A DNA stretch of 15,486 bases from contig JAWUVN010000098.1 in NCBI GenBank assembly GCA_034112345.1, positions 1 through 15,486 on the forward strand. The letters run 5' to 3'. Below the pieces are notes generated by a model that was not told the origin of the DNA, did no database searches, and saw only the letters and a program-made list of their open reading frames with translations. This DNA is from Bermanella sp034112345 (GTDB lineage Bacteria; Pseudomonadota; Gammaproteobacteria; Pseudomonadales; Oceanobacteraceae). The first letter of the stretch is position 1, and every line of letters begins with the position of its first letter. Below are positions 1-8,271 of this stretch, one piece after another. Both the position numbers and the translations under genes were made by a program.

Positions 1-1313
1 GTAGGATGAATCCCAATGGTAGAATCAAATTGCGCCTTGCTTAAACCTGCTTTTACCGCCACGGCAAACCCTTGAATAATTTCTCCAGCATCTGGACCAG
101 CCATGTGCATGCCAATGACTTTTTGCGAAGATTGTTCAACAAGCATGCGCATAAGTACGCGTTCGGTATTGCCTGATAAGGTATGTTTTAAATGCTTAAA
201 CTCAGACTGGTAGACATCTATTGCGATACCTTGTTTTTTGGCCGCTTCTTCTGACAATCCAACCGTACCAATATTTGGCTGGCTAAAAATAGCCGTTGGA
301 ATATTGTCGTAAGAAATGGTCTTTGTTCCATCACCGTATTGCTGACTCACAAACACCATGGCTTGCGCTGTGGCAACTGGTGTTAATTCAGGTGTACCAA
401 TCACATCACCCAGTGCATAGATAGAAGGCACCGAAGTCTGAAAGCGTTCATTGGTCACTATCGTGGCGTTATCTCGGGTTTCAAGCCCCACTTTTTCTAT
501 GCCTAAATCTGTGGTTAATGATTTACGGCCTGTGGCATACATAACTTGATCAGCTGAAAGTGTCGTTCCTGTATCCAGGTGGCACTCTAACTGCCCACCT
601 TCTGATTTTTCTATTTTAGAAACATTCGTGTTGTAATGAATATTAATGCCTTTCTTTTGCATTTCATTAGCAACAAAGTTGGCTGTCGTGTGATCGAAGT
701 ATTTAAGTAATGTATCACCGCGATACACTAGATGGGTTTCGACTCCCAATCCACGCATGATGCCAGCAAACTCAACAGCGATATAACCACCACCTACAAT
801 CACTATCTTTTTAGGTAACTCTGGTAAGAAGAAGAATTGATCAGAGCTGATCACGTGCTCACTTCCTTCAAATTCAGGCACACTTGGTGTACCGCCCACC
901 GTGATCAATATTTTTTCAGCGGTGATGATTTTACCATCCACTTCAACACTGTGGTCAGATACTAAGCGAGCGCGGCTATACACAATATTGACACCCGCAT
1001 TCTCTAACATCTTTTTATAAATGCTATTTAAGCGTTCGATCTCAGTGTTTTTATTTTTAATTAATGTAGACCAATTAAAGCTGCGCTCACTAACGCTCCA
1101 GCCAAAGCCTTCTGCATCTTCAAAGTCTTCTGCAAAATGCGATGCAAAAACCAATAATTTTTTCGGTACACAACCTACGTTTACACAAGTTCCGCCTAAG
1201 TATTTTTCTTCTGCTATCGCAACTTTAGCGCCAGTACCTGCTGACATGCGAGCGGCGCGTACACCACCTGATCCTGCACCAATAACAAATAAGTCATAAT
1301 CGTAAGTGGTCAT
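1..1313 (-). CDS. gor: Glutathione reductase, C-terminus cut by window edge
   Basis: Cytoplasmic FAD-dependent pyridine nucleotide-disulfide oxidoreductase that reduces glutathione disulfide with NADPH. The ATG is at 1311-1313, and 437 codons are visible without a stop. The family is about 450 aa, so only a dozen or so residues are missing beyond position 1. Visible in order: the N-terminal FAD dinucleotide fold (VIGAGSGGVRAAR, residues 10-22); the redox-active disulfide GGTCVNVGCVPKK with C43 and C48; a second Rossmann motif (VGGGYIAVEFAG) followed by HLVYRGDTLLKYFD, whose arginine fits NADPH rather than NADH preference; the second FAD motif (YALGDV); and at the edge IHP, whose histidine (about 436) is the active-site base of the HPT motif. 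The ribosome binding site is weak (AAGAG about 10 nt upstream). It is divergent from crbS across 459 bp. No functional link to acetate metabolism is evident. Identity is secure. Confidence 0.95.
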   Translation of the reverse strand, partial: MTTYDYDLFVIGAGSGGVRAARMSAGTGAKVAIAEEKYLGGTCVNVGCVPKKLLVFASHFAEDFEDAEGFGWSVSERSFNWSTLIKNKNTEIERLNSIYKKMLENAGVNIVYSRARLVSDHSVEVDGKIITAEKILITVGGTPSVPEFEGSEHVISSDQFFFLPELPKKIVIVGGGYIAVEFAGIMRGLGVETHLVYRGDTLLKYFDHTTANFVANEMQKKGINIHYNTNVSKIEKSEGGQLECHLDTGTTLSADQVMYATGRKSLTTDLGIEKVGLETRDNATIVTNERFQTSVPSIYALGDVIGTPELTPVATAQAMVFVSQQYGDGTKTISYDNIPTAIFSQPNIGTVGLSEEAAKKQGIAIDVYQSEFKHLKHTLSGNTERVLMRMLVEQSSQKVIGMHMAGPDAGEIIQGFAVAVKAGLSKAQFDSTIGIHP

Positions 1314-1343
1314 AAATAATACTCTTAAAATTTAAACGCGTTA

Positions 1344-1370
1344 AAAATGGTGACGGCTATCACCACTTTT
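1344..1370. repeat. Hairpin-forming inverted repeat upstream of gor
   Basis: TGGTGA (1348-1353) and TCACCA (1360-1365) are perfect inverted arms around a 6-nt loop. They are flanked by an A run on the left and, after one unpaired C, a T run on the right. It sits about 31 bp before the gor start. On the minus strand it resembles a weak terminator or leader hairpin, but no gene ends upstream of it, so an operator or a leader structure for gor is more plausible. Confidence 0.4.
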
Positions 1371-1466
1371 AAAATTCTCTTTGAATAAAATGAAAACAGT
1401 GGCTAAAAGCACTAGCTAACTCTGGTTTCAATAAAATAGGTAATGGCTATTAGATACGTTTTTAAC

Positions 1467-1612
1467 TATAAAATCCGCGCTTAAATAGAACGCTGTGTTC
1501 CACAGTAAACAAGGGATTAATCAATTTATTAGATTAGCCTATTTTACATCCATTGATGATGCCATAAACCCTAAGTGTTTATATTTAATATGCTTTCATC
1601 ACGGATTTTATA
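1467..1612. repeat. 11-bp inverted repeat with distant arms
   Basis: TATAAAATCCG at 1467-1477 is the exact reverse complement of CGGATTTTATA at 1602-1612, with 124 bp between the arms. Both lie in the gor/crbS intergenic region. AT-rich composition makes a chance match possible. If real, it could be a pair of protein-binding sites allowing looping. Confidence 0.3.
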
Positions 1613-1661
1613 AAGGTTGTACCCTTGGTATCCATTTAAGCTGAAGGAATATATCCTGACT

Positions 1662-1699
1662 GGTCTAATCTTGCCAATTATCACCAAACTTATGTCTAA
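1662..1699 (+). promoter_or_regulatory. Candidate CrbR operator upstream of crbS
   Basis: GGTCTAAT at 1662-1669 is identical to the core element upstream of acs (minus strand) and of the symporter pair. A second GTCTAA lies at 1694-1699, 31 bp further on (about three helical turns), and is followed by AGAC, giving GTCT-AAC-AGAC. Both point toward crbS and lie 74 to 111 bp from its start. Binding by CrbR is inferred from recurrence next to acetate genes and would imply autoregulation. Confidence 0.4.
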
Positions 1700-1721
1700 C
1701 AGACGCTTGGCATTCACCCAG

Positions 1722-1749
1722 CTTACAATTCAGTTTATGGTAGTAAAAT
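1722..1749 (+). promoter_or_regulatory. Possible sigma-70 promoter of crbS
   Basis: CTTACA (1722-1727, four of six matches to the -35 consensus) and TAAAAT (1744-1749, five of six to the -10 consensus) are separated by 16 bp. A transcript would start near 1756, giving a short leader. The GTCTAA elements would then lie roughly at -60 and -90, reasonable for an activator. This is pattern matching in AT-rich DNA. Confidence 0.3.
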
Positions 1750-1772
1750 ATTGATTTAACTGAAGAAATGGA

Positions 1773-4700
1773 ATGGATAGCCAGCGCTTACTGATTTTAG
1801 TTTCACTTTATGGGACATTGCTATTTGCCATTGCTTGGGTGGCCGAAAAGTATAGTCATAAAATCCAAAAAGATTGGTGGCGCCCGCTCATCTATACACT
1901 GTCGATTGGCGTGTATTGCAGCTCTTGGACCTTTCTGGGAGCGGTGGGACAAGCCGTCGAAAATGGTTGGCATTTCCTTCCTATCTATCTAGGCCCTATT
2001 TTATTAATTGTATTTGGCTGGGGATTTATTCGCCGTCTACTCATCGTTAGTTCTCGTAATAAAGTAACGTCTATTGCTGATTTTGTGGGCTCTCGATATG
2101 GCAAGCACCAGCCCTTGGCCGCCATTGTTACACTGGTACTCGTCATTGGCACTCTTCCCTATATTGCATTGCAGCTAAGAGCCGTCGGAATCGCTTGGTC
2201 AGCCATACAATGGGAATCCATCAGTGATTTAAGCGTTGATTATGGTTCAAGCTTAATGACCGCCATTGTAATGGGTTGGTTTGCCATTGCATTTGGTACC
2301 AGAGTCATTGATGGGCCAAATCGATTACGCGGCATGATTACGGCTGTCGCACTAGAATCGGTTGTTAAATTGGTGGCCTTTATTTGCGTGGCTTGGCTGG
2401 CATGGGAAATTTTTCCCCTAACTTCTTTTGGTAAATTAACTTACACACCTAATTTTCAAGCCTCTCAACTTGTAAGCCCGCAATTTTTCACTGAAATGCT
2501 GTTAGCTGCCACAGCCATTATTTGTTTGCCCCGTCAATTTCACGTAATGGTGGTTGAGTATCAACATAAAAAAGACCTTAGATTCACCCGCTGGTTACTC
2601 CCTCTTTACCTTGGTCTATTTGCATTGCTTGCCATTCCACTGGCTCAAACAGGTGCTGAATTATTCACTGGGTTACACATACCCGCAGACAGTTATGTTT
2701 TGACACTGCCTCACTTTAGTGGCGAAGAAGGCATATTAGCTATTACCTTTATTGGCGCGCTATCAGCTGCCACCGGCATGGTGGTTGTGGCAACCATTGC
2801 TCTGTCCATTATGATTTCAAACGAATTAATTGTCCCCATTTGGTTGCGTGCAAACAGCCGCCAACAACAAAAGGCAACCGACCTAGGGCATTCCTTAAGA
2901 TTTATTCGTCGTATCTCAATTATCGCCGTTCTGGCCATGAGCTGGGGTTTAGAGCGAGTAATGAGTCAAACAGAAGGTCTTTCATCTTTAGGCTTGATTT
3001 CCTTGGCTGCATGCGCGCAGTTATTACCCGCTGTACTAGCAGCACTTTATTGGGGGCGCGGTCACGCAAAAGGGGTTATCGCAGGGCTGTTATCAGGCAT
3101 GTGTATTTGGTTTTATTGCTTGCTACTGCCCGTTATCACCACCCCTGATAATTACTTTTTAACACAAGGTTTACTATCAATTGATTGGTTGCGCCCACAT
3201 AACTTTTTGTTTATGGGGTTTTTAGATCCATTAAGTCATGGTGTATTTTGGAGCTTAAGTATCAACTTGTTGGTATTTATTTATGTATCAAAACACGCAT
3301 GTTTTACTAGTTTAGATTTAAGACAAGCAGAATCGTTCACCCAAATACGAGGTGTTAATCGCGGTTATAAACTAGATAGGGAGCCTTCTGGTATTGAGAT
3401 CCGCCAGCTTCAATCGCTAATCGAGCCGCTATTTGGAAAAGATCGCAGTGAAAATATCTGGCAAGAATTTGAAAAATCATTAGGGCATCGCTTACTTCCC
3501 CATGATCAAGCACCACGATTTACCGTAGCATCTATAGAAAGCGATATAGCCGCTATTATTGGTGCCGTGTCTGCACGTAAAGCGATGGAACTACTAGCCA
3601 GCCAACAACCATTGCTATTACAAGACTTTGTTTCACTGGTCAGTGGCAGCTCTCGTCAAATTCAATTCAGTCAAACACTGCTTCAAACAACGTTAGAAAC
3701 CATTCCTCAAGGCATCAGCGTGGTGGATAAAGATTTAAAACTGGTGGCTTGGAATCAACAATACCAACTGCTTTTTGATTACCCTCAACGCTTACTTTAT
3801 GTTGGCTGCGACATTGAGAAAGTATATTACTACAATGCAGTTCGAGGCTATTTAGGCAATGAAGAAAATTCGGTAGACGATATTGTTAATCGACGCATAC
3901 AGCAACTTCAATCTGGTCAGAGCTATCGATTAGAAAGACTGCTACCCAATAAAAAAGTGATCGAAATTAGCGGAACCCCATTAGATAACGGTGGTTATGT
4001 CACCACGTTTACCGACATTTCTAATTACCACAAAATGGTCCACGAACTTGAAGACGCTAAGCTTTCACTAGAAGACAGAGTGAACGTTCGCACAATGGAA
4101 CTGCAGGCTGCTAACCATTCGCTATTAAGAGAAAATGAATTACGTGGCCGCATAGAACAAGAACTTACTACCGCAAACACCAGTAAAAACCGCTTTATGG
4201 CAGCCGCCAGCCATGACTTGTTGCAACCGGTTAATGCCTCTCGACTGTTTGTTTCATCACTCAGTAGCCAGGTGAGAGACTCAAGTGATGAAAACCTGAA
4301 ATCCGTAGTCAAACAATTAGATGATGCACTATCACAAACAGAGCAGCTTATAGGGTCATTAAGAGAAACGTCTCGCCTTGGATCTGGCAAGGAACAAGCT
4401 AATCGAAAACACTTTTCATTAGAGTCATTATTCACACCTCTCACCTCAGAAAGTAAGATACTGGCTAAAAAAAGTGGACTCAATTTCAACTGCATTGAAT
4501 CCTCTCTTTGGGTATACAGTGACCCTCAATTATTACGGCGCGTTGTTCAAAATTTTGTATCGAACGCACTACGCTATACAAAAAGTGGTCGTGTATTATT
4601 GGGCTGCCGTCGCAAAGGCAATACTGTGGTAATAGAAGTCTGGGATACAGGACCAGGGATCGCAGAAGAAAATCGTAATAAAATATTTGAAGAATTTGAA

Positions 4701-5267
4701 CGCTTACCAGGCAGCAGTAGCCAAGGTCTTGGACTGGGGCTATCCATTACTAATCGTATATCTCATTTATTAAGCCACCCAATTTCCATGGATTCCCAAT
4801 TGGATAAAGGATCTGTATTCAGAATAACTGTTCCGGCAGGAGAAAAAACTGAAGCCGAACCCAAGAAACGAATTATCGACCCCAACTTAGCTGGCTCCTA
4901 TGTCTTATGTGTCGATAATGACCCGCTTATACTGTCTGGTATGCAATCATTATTAGAGCAATGGGGTTGCCATGTATCCACTGCTGCTAATTTAAAGCAA
5001 GCACTTAATAATTGGCGCAGAACCACCGCTCCCGATATTGTGTTGGCTGATTTCCACTTAGATTATGAAACAGGTATTGATGTATTAGAGGCGTTACGTT
5101 TTCACTGGCAGCACACTATACCAGCCATTGTAATTAGCGCTGATAACAGTGATGAAATAAGGCAGCAAGCTTCCGTTGCTGAGTGCTTATTTTTAAGTAA
5201 ACCTGTGCCACCAAATGCTTTACGCAATATGATGCATCGAGCATTAAGGTTTAGAGGAGATCAATAA
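1773..5267 (+). CDS. crbS: Hybrid sensor kinase with sodium/solute symporter module, CrbS type
   Basis: An 1164-residue inner-membrane sensor of the CrbS/MxtR family, which controls the acetate switch through acs in Vibrio and Pseudomonas. Residues 1-505 form about 13 hydrophobic segments of an SLC5 (SSS) fold. Residues about 530-630 are soluble and sit where the STAC domain occurs. A PAS_7-like domain follows (about 640-755), then a coiled coil (757-805). The histidine kinase core has H814 in the ASHDLLQP box, N931 in the N box, D958 in DTGPGI, and the GLGLGLSI G2 box. The C-terminal receiver (1045-1160) keeps acidic residues at 1048 and 1050, phospho-acceptor D1093 and K1143, so kinase and receiver both look intact. 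The ATG at 1773 has only a weak upstream GAAGA; an ATG at 1768 is out of frame. The likely phosphorelay partner, CrbR, is convergent 30 bp downstream. Whether the symporter part transports or only senses substrate cannot be read from sequence. Confidence 0.93.
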   Translation: MDSQRLLILVSLYGTLLFAIAWVAEKYSHKIQKDWWRPLIYTLSIGVYCSSWTFLGAVGQAVENGWHFLPIYLGPILLIVFGWGFIRRLLIVSSRNKVTSIADFVGSRYGKHQPLAAIVTLVLVIGTLPYIALQLRAVGIAWSAIQWESISDLSVDYGSSLMTAIVMGWFAIAFGTRVIDGPNRLRGMITAVALESVVKLVAFICVAWLAWEIFPLTSFGKLTYTPNFQASQLVSPQFFTEMLLAATAIICLPRQFHVMVVEYQHKKDLRFTRWLLPLYLGLFALLAIPLAQTGAELFTGLHIPADSYVLTLPHFSGEEGILAITFIGALSAATGMVVVATIALSIMISNELIVPIWLRANSRQQQKATDLGHSLRFIRRISIIAVLAMSWGLERVMSQTEGLSSLGLISLAACAQLLPAVLAALYWGRGHAKGVIAGLLSGMCIWFYCLLLPVITTPDNYFLTQGLLSIDWLRPHNFLFMGFLDPLSHGVFWSLSINLLVFIYVSKHACFTSLDLRQAESFTQIRGVNRGYKLDREPSGIEIRQLQSLIEPLFGKDRSENIWQEFEKSLGHRLLPHDQAPRFTVASIESDIAAIIGAVSARKAMELLASQQPLLLQDFVSLVSGSSRQIQFSQTLLQTTLETIPQGISVVDKDLKLVAWNQQYQLLFDYPQRLLYVGCDIEKVYYYNAVRGYLGNEENSVDDIVNRRIQQLQSGQSYRLERLLPNKKVIEISGTPLDNGGYVTTFTDISNYHKMVHELEDAKLSLEDRVNVRTMELQAANHSLLRENELRGRIEQELTTANTSKNRFMAAASHDLLQPVNASRLFVSSLSSQVRDSSDENLKSVVKQLDDALSQTEQLIGSLRETSRLGSGKEQANRKHFSLESLFTPLTSESKILAKKSGLNFNCIESSLWVYSDPQLLRRVVQNFVSNALRYTKSGRVLLGCRRKGNTVVIEVWDTGPGIAEENRNKIFEEFERLPGSSSQGLGLGLSITNRISHLLSHPISMDSQLDKGSVFRITVPAGEKTEAEPKKRIIDPNLAGSYVLCVDNDPLILSGMQSLLEQWGCHVSTAANLKQALNNWRRTTAPDIVLADFHLDYETGIDVLEALRFHWQHTIPAIVISADNSDEIRQQASVAECLFLSKPVPPNALRNMMHRALRFRGDQ

Positions 5268-5297
5268 CGTATAAAGAAATATAAGGAGAATGAAATT

Positions 5298-5963
5298 CTA
5301 AGAAATGGATTCAGGTACAACCGCTAATTGGCTAAAGGCCAGTGCAACTTGTGTTCGTGAATGCACTCCTAGCTTTTTAAATATTTCGGTCATGTGCGCT
5401 TTGATTGTAGCTTCGGTTACATCTAGCTCGTAAGCTATTTGTTTGTTCAGCAAGCCTAGGCTAACCATGGATGCCACTCGAAATTGCTGTGGCGTCAATA
5501 ACGCAATCGCATCAGCAATACTTTGTTCATCACGCCCAACCATTCTATTTTGTGTTAATCCTTCAGGTGCCCAGATACCACCTTTTAAAACAGTATCTAA
5601 TGCGTCTTTCATGTCTTCTGTACTAGAACTTTTTGGTAAATATCCGCTGGCACCGTAATCCAATGCCCGCCTCATTATTTCAGGCTCATCATGTGCAGAA
5701 ACAACAATCACAGGAATATGAGCATAGTGAGCGGTTAAAAATATTAAAGCGCTGAAACCATCGGCCCCAGGCATGTGTAAATCTAACAAAATCATACTGG
5801 CTTGATTATGTTCTTCTACACAAGATTGAAGCGTTGGAAGATCTTCAGACTCGATGATATCCGCCAGAGGAGAAATGGTTTTTAAAGTACTACTTAATGC
5901 TGTTCGAAATAACGGATGATCATCTGCAATGATGATGGTTATTGGTGCGTACACGCGTATCAC
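5298..5963 (-). CDS. crbR: LuxR/NarL-family response regulator, CrbR type
   Basis: A DNA-binding response regulator of 218-221 aa. The receiver (residues 8-125) has D14/D15, phospho-acceptor D61 in LLDLHMPG, S89 and K111. The C-terminal LuxR-type helix-turn-helix (about 153-215) has the typical LTPQQFRV start and an NKQIAYELDVTEATIKAHM recognition region. It is the expected partner of the adjacent convergent sensor kinase and an activator of acs in studied relatives. The longest frame starts with GTG at 5961-5963, but that codon overlaps AAGGTGA, a good ribosome binding site placed 5 nt before another GTG at 5952-5954. The true start may therefore be codon 4; both are GTG. It lies downstream of acs on the same strand, with a terminator between, so it should have its own promoter. 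An ATAAGACC element at 6039-6046 (GGTCTTAT on the coding strand) hints at autoregulation. Confidence 0.9.
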   Translation of the reverse strand: MIRVYAPITIIIADDHPLFRTALSSTLKTISPLADIIESEDLPTLQSCVEEHNQASMILLDLHMPGADGFSALIFLTAHYAHIPVIVVSAHDEPEIMRRALDYGASGYLPKSSSTEDMKDALDTVLKGGIWAPEGLTQNRMVGRDEQSIADAIALLTPQQFRVASMVSLGLLNKQIAYELDVTEATIKAHMTEIFKKLGVHSRTQVALAFSQLAVVPESIS

Positions 5964-6038
5964 CTTTTTATATTTTTTATTAAACTGAATGATAAATAAT
6001 GTACACCATCAATTCAGCCACGACTAGCCCTATCATTT

Positions 6039-6046
6039 ATAAGACC
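6039..6046 (-). promoter_or_regulatory. Possible degenerate CrbR half-site upstream of crbR
   Basis: On the minus strand this reads GGTCTTAT, one mismatch from the GGTCTAAT element found upstream of crbS, acs and the symporter pair. It points toward crbR, 75-90 bp before its start. An 8-mer with one mismatch is weak evidence alone; shared orientation and spacing give it some weight. Confidence 0.25.
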
Positions 6047-6071
6047 CTTTATTCATTTCTTTTTACTGCAT

Positions 6072-6102
6072 AAAAAAGGGGTGCCAGATAAACTGACACC
6101 CC
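6072..6102 (-). terminator. Intrinsic terminator of acs
   Basis: Read on the minus strand: GGGGTGTCAG, a 5-nt loop, then CTGGCACCCC (arms 6093-6102 and 6078-6087), a 10-bp stem with one G-T wobble, followed directly by six T (6072-6077). It lies 49 bp after the acs stop codon and before crbR, so it separates the two transcription units. Confidence 0.9.
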
Positions 6103-6150
6103 ACCGATACTCCAGTCGGATTCTTTAATAAACTGTCAAAGTTGTTAAGC

Positions 6151-8112
6151 CTAGGCCTCTTCTAATAATGCTTTATGGTCACTAATCAAGCGATCTACAA
6201 CACTTGGATCGGCTAAGGTTGAAGTGTCACCCAGTGTATCGAATTCATCTGTCGCAATTTTACGAAGAATGCGTCGCATGATTTTACCCGAACGAGTTTT
6301 TGGTAAGCCCGGTGCCCACTGCAGAATATCAGGTGTGGCGATAGGGCCAATTTCTTTGCGTACCCAAGCTGTTAATTCATGTCGCATCGCTTCTGTCGGC
6401 TCAAAACCTTTTCCAAGCGTGACATACACGTATATTCCTTGCCCTTTAATGTCATGGGGATAACCGACTACTGCAGCCTCTGCCACAGCTTCATGAGCCA
6501 CCAGCGCACTTTCTACTTCTGCTGTTCCCATTCGGTGGCCTGACACGTTAATCACATCATCAACACGACCGGTGATCCAGTAGTAACCATCTTCGTCACG
6601 GCGAGCCCCATCACCTGTAAAATATGTACCAGCATAGGTTGTAAAATAGGTTTCGATGAAACGCTGGTGATCACCAAAAATGGTCCGCATCTGGCCTGGC
6701 CAGCTGTCTTTGATTATAAGATTACCCTTGGTAGCACCTTCAAGTTCATTTCCGTGTTCATCCACCAACGCTGGTTGCACACCAAACATTGGGCGAGTGG
6801 CTGAACCTGGTTTTAATGCCGTGGCCCCTGGCAATGGCGTAATCATGGCGGCGCCTGTTTCTGTTTGCCACCAGGTATCCACAATTGGACACTGTTCTTT
6901 ACCAAACGCTCGATTATACCAATGCCATGCCTGTGGATTAATCGGCTCGCCTACTGTCCCCAGCAACCTTAATGACGATAGATCAGCTCCTTCTACAGCC
7001 AGATCTCCTTCAGCCATCAACGAACGAATCGCTGTTGGTGCGATATACAATATATTTACGTGTAATTTATCAACGATACGCGCAACACGGCCACAATCGG
7101 GATGTGTTGGCACACCTTCATACATCACAACGGTTGCACCATTACATAGCGGCGCATAAACAATGTAACTATGACCCGTTATCCAACCAACATCAGCGGC
7201 ACACCAATACACTTCACCTTTGCGATAATCAAATACATATTCATGAGTCATGGCGGCATACACTAAATACCCACCTGTTGTGTGTAATACACCTTTTGGT
7301 TTACCCGTTGACCCCGATGTATACAAAATAAATAACGGGTCTTCTGCGTTCATTGGTTCTGGCGCACAGGTTGTAGACTGTTGATCCAATAAACTGCGGT
7401 AATCTACATCCCGGCCGTCTACACGGTTAATGTCACCTTTTGTGTGGGCCAATAAGATCACATTATTAATTTGATTGGGTTTGCACAGTTCAATGGCTTT
7501 ATCCACATTAGACTTTAACGGAATCGGTTTACCGGCGCGTAAACCTTCGTCAGCGGTAATTATATAATTCGAATTACCATCTTCAATTCTTCCTGCTAAC
7601 GCTTCAGGTGAGAAACCACCAAACACCACTGAATGAATAGCACCAATACGCGAGCACGCTAACATGGCCATTGATGCTTCTGGCACCATAGGCATGTAAA
7701 TTGTGACCACATCACCTTTGGATACACCAAGGCTTTTTAGGCCATTGGCAAATTGGTTTACTTCTCGTGAAAGCTCACCGTATGTGATGCGTCGCGCTGC
7801 TTTACCTTCTTGATCTGGCTCCCAAATAATGGCAACGTCATTTTCTCTTTCAGGCAAATGTCTATCCAAACAATTTTCACTGACATTTAAAATGCCATCT
7901 TGAAACCATTGAATATGCAAATCTTCTTTTTTGAATGATACGTCTTTTACTTTCGTAAAAGGTTTTATCCATTGAATACGCTGGGCCTGTTTGGTCCAAA
8001 ATGTATCAGGGTCATTAATCGACTCTTCGTACATTTCTAAATACTGTTCATTCGTTAACAAGGTATTGTCTAGAGTTTCTTGGCTAACTGGAAAAACACT
8101 TTGCTCATTCAT
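6151..8112 (-). CDS. acs: Acetyl-coenzyme A synthetase
   Basis: An AMP-forming ligase that converts acetate, ATP and CoA to acetyl-CoA in the cytoplasm: the high-affinity acetate scavenging route. At 653 aa it matches the usual length of about 650. Motifs seen: the phosphate-binding loop LYTSGSTGKPKGV, the adenine-site WWQTETG, the hinge region FTGDGARRDEDGYYWITGR, GHRMGTAE, and near the C-terminus PKTRSGKIMRR. The lysine of that last motif (about K610) is the catalytic lysine regulated by acetylation in other bacteria. The ATG at 8110-8112 is preceded by GAGGG at good spacing. Upstream, on the coding strand, lie a small leader hairpin and the strongest copy of the GGTCTAATAGC element, consistent with CrbR activation. 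The gene is complete and identification is firm. Confidence 0.98.
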   Translation of the reverse strand: MNEQSVFPVSQETLDNTLLTNEQYLEMYEESINDPDTFWTKQAQRIQWIKPFTKVKDVSFKKEDLHIQWFQDGILNVSENCLDRHLPERENDVAIIWEPDQEGKAARRITYGELSREVNQFANGLKSLGVSKGDVVTIYMPMVPEASMAMLACSRIGAIHSVVFGGFSPEALAGRIEDGNSNYIITADEGLRAGKPIPLKSNVDKAIELCKPNQINNVILLAHTKGDINRVDGRDVDYRSLLDQQSTTCAPEPMNAEDPLFILYTSGSTGKPKGVLHTTGGYLVYAAMTHEYVFDYRKGEVYWCAADVGWITGHSYIVYAPLCNGATVVMYEGVPTHPDCGRVARIVDKLHVNILYIAPTAIRSLMAEGDLAVEGADLSSLRLLGTVGEPINPQAWHWYNRAFGKEQCPIVDTWWQTETGAAMITPLPGATALKPGSATRPMFGVQPALVDEHGNELEGATKGNLIIKDSWPGQMRTIFGDHQRFIETYFTTYAGTYFTGDGARRDEDGYYWITGRVDDVINVSGHRMGTAEVESALVAHEAVAEAAVVGYPHDIKGQGIYVYVTLGKGFEPTEAMRHELTAWVRKEIGPIATPDILQWAPGLPKTRSGKIMRRILRKIATDEFDTLGDTSTLADPSVVDRLISDHKALLEEA

Positions 8113-8123
8113 AACGCCCTCTT

Positions 8124-8139
8124 ATGTGTATCAACACAT
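8124..8139. repeat. Short perfect inverted repeat in the acs leader
   Basis: ATGTGT-ATCA-ACACAT: 6-bp perfect arms and a 4-nt loop, ending 11 nt before the acs start codon and abutting its ribosome binding site. It could form a small mRNA hairpin or be a protein site. It is not a good CRP site, because TGTG and CACA are 6 bp rather than 8 bp apart. Confidence 0.4.
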
Positions 8140-8192
8140 CAATATTGTTTGGTCATTTAATGTATCCAGTTTCGTCATTCGCATCTCTTAGC

Positions 8193-8212
8193 GCTATTAG
8201 ACCTTTGTCTAA
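8193..8212. promoter_or_regulatory. Candidate CrbR operator in the acs/porin divergent promoter region
   Basis: TTAGAC (8197-8202), CTTT, GTCTAA (8207-8212) is a perfect 6-bp inverted repeat with 4-bp spacing, a geometry suited to a dimer of a LuxR-type regulator. Read toward acs, 8203-8193 is GGTCTAATAGC, identical over 11 bases to 9600-9610 upstream of the symporter pair. A further GTCTA lies at 8234-8238. It is centred about 92 bp before the acs start. Assignment to CrbR is inference. Confidence 0.5.
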
Positions 8213-8271
8213 AACTCAATTTTATTTTTATTTGTCTATTTTAAAAATAGCAATAGCCACCAACCTATACT

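Larger units (their letters stand above)
1314..1772. other. Intergenic region between divergent gor and crbS
   Basis: 459 bp with no convincing gene; it must hold both divergent promoters. Seen by eye: a hairpin near gor (1344-1370); GCTATTAGA at 1446-1454, a 9-mer shared with the acs and symporter upstream regions; an 11-bp inverted repeat with arms 1467-1477 and 1602-1612; a short hairpin CTGTG-TTC-CACAG (1493-1505); ATAAAC-N7-GTTTAT (1564-1582); and GTCTAA elements at 1663-1668 and 1694-1699, listed separately. Confidence 0.7.

Noticed and set aside
1344..1370. Terminator before gor
   Set aside because: It could act as one on the minus strand, but no gene on that strand ends upstream and it sits inside the probable gor leader; listed only as a hairpin.
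4025..4495. 156-codon open frame on the minus strand inside crbS
   Set aside because: It is antisense to the conserved coiled-coil and histidine kinase region, serine- and leucine-rich with no recognisable motif.
5281..5301. AAGGAG followed by ATG just after crbS
   Set aside because: The reading frame has only three codons before a stop. It might be a relic of a gene once downstream of crbS, but nothing supports that.
6680..7159. 159-codon open frame on the plus strand inside acs
   Set aside because: It is antisense to the well-matched acetyl-CoA synthetase coding sequence, with no ribosome binding site, domain or context; a shadow of codon use.
8124..8139. CRP-binding site upstream of acs
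   Set aside because: The palindrome has TGTG and CACA but 6 bp rather than 8 bp between them, and it abuts the ribosome binding site, unsuitable for activation. No good CRP site was seen elsewhere in the region.
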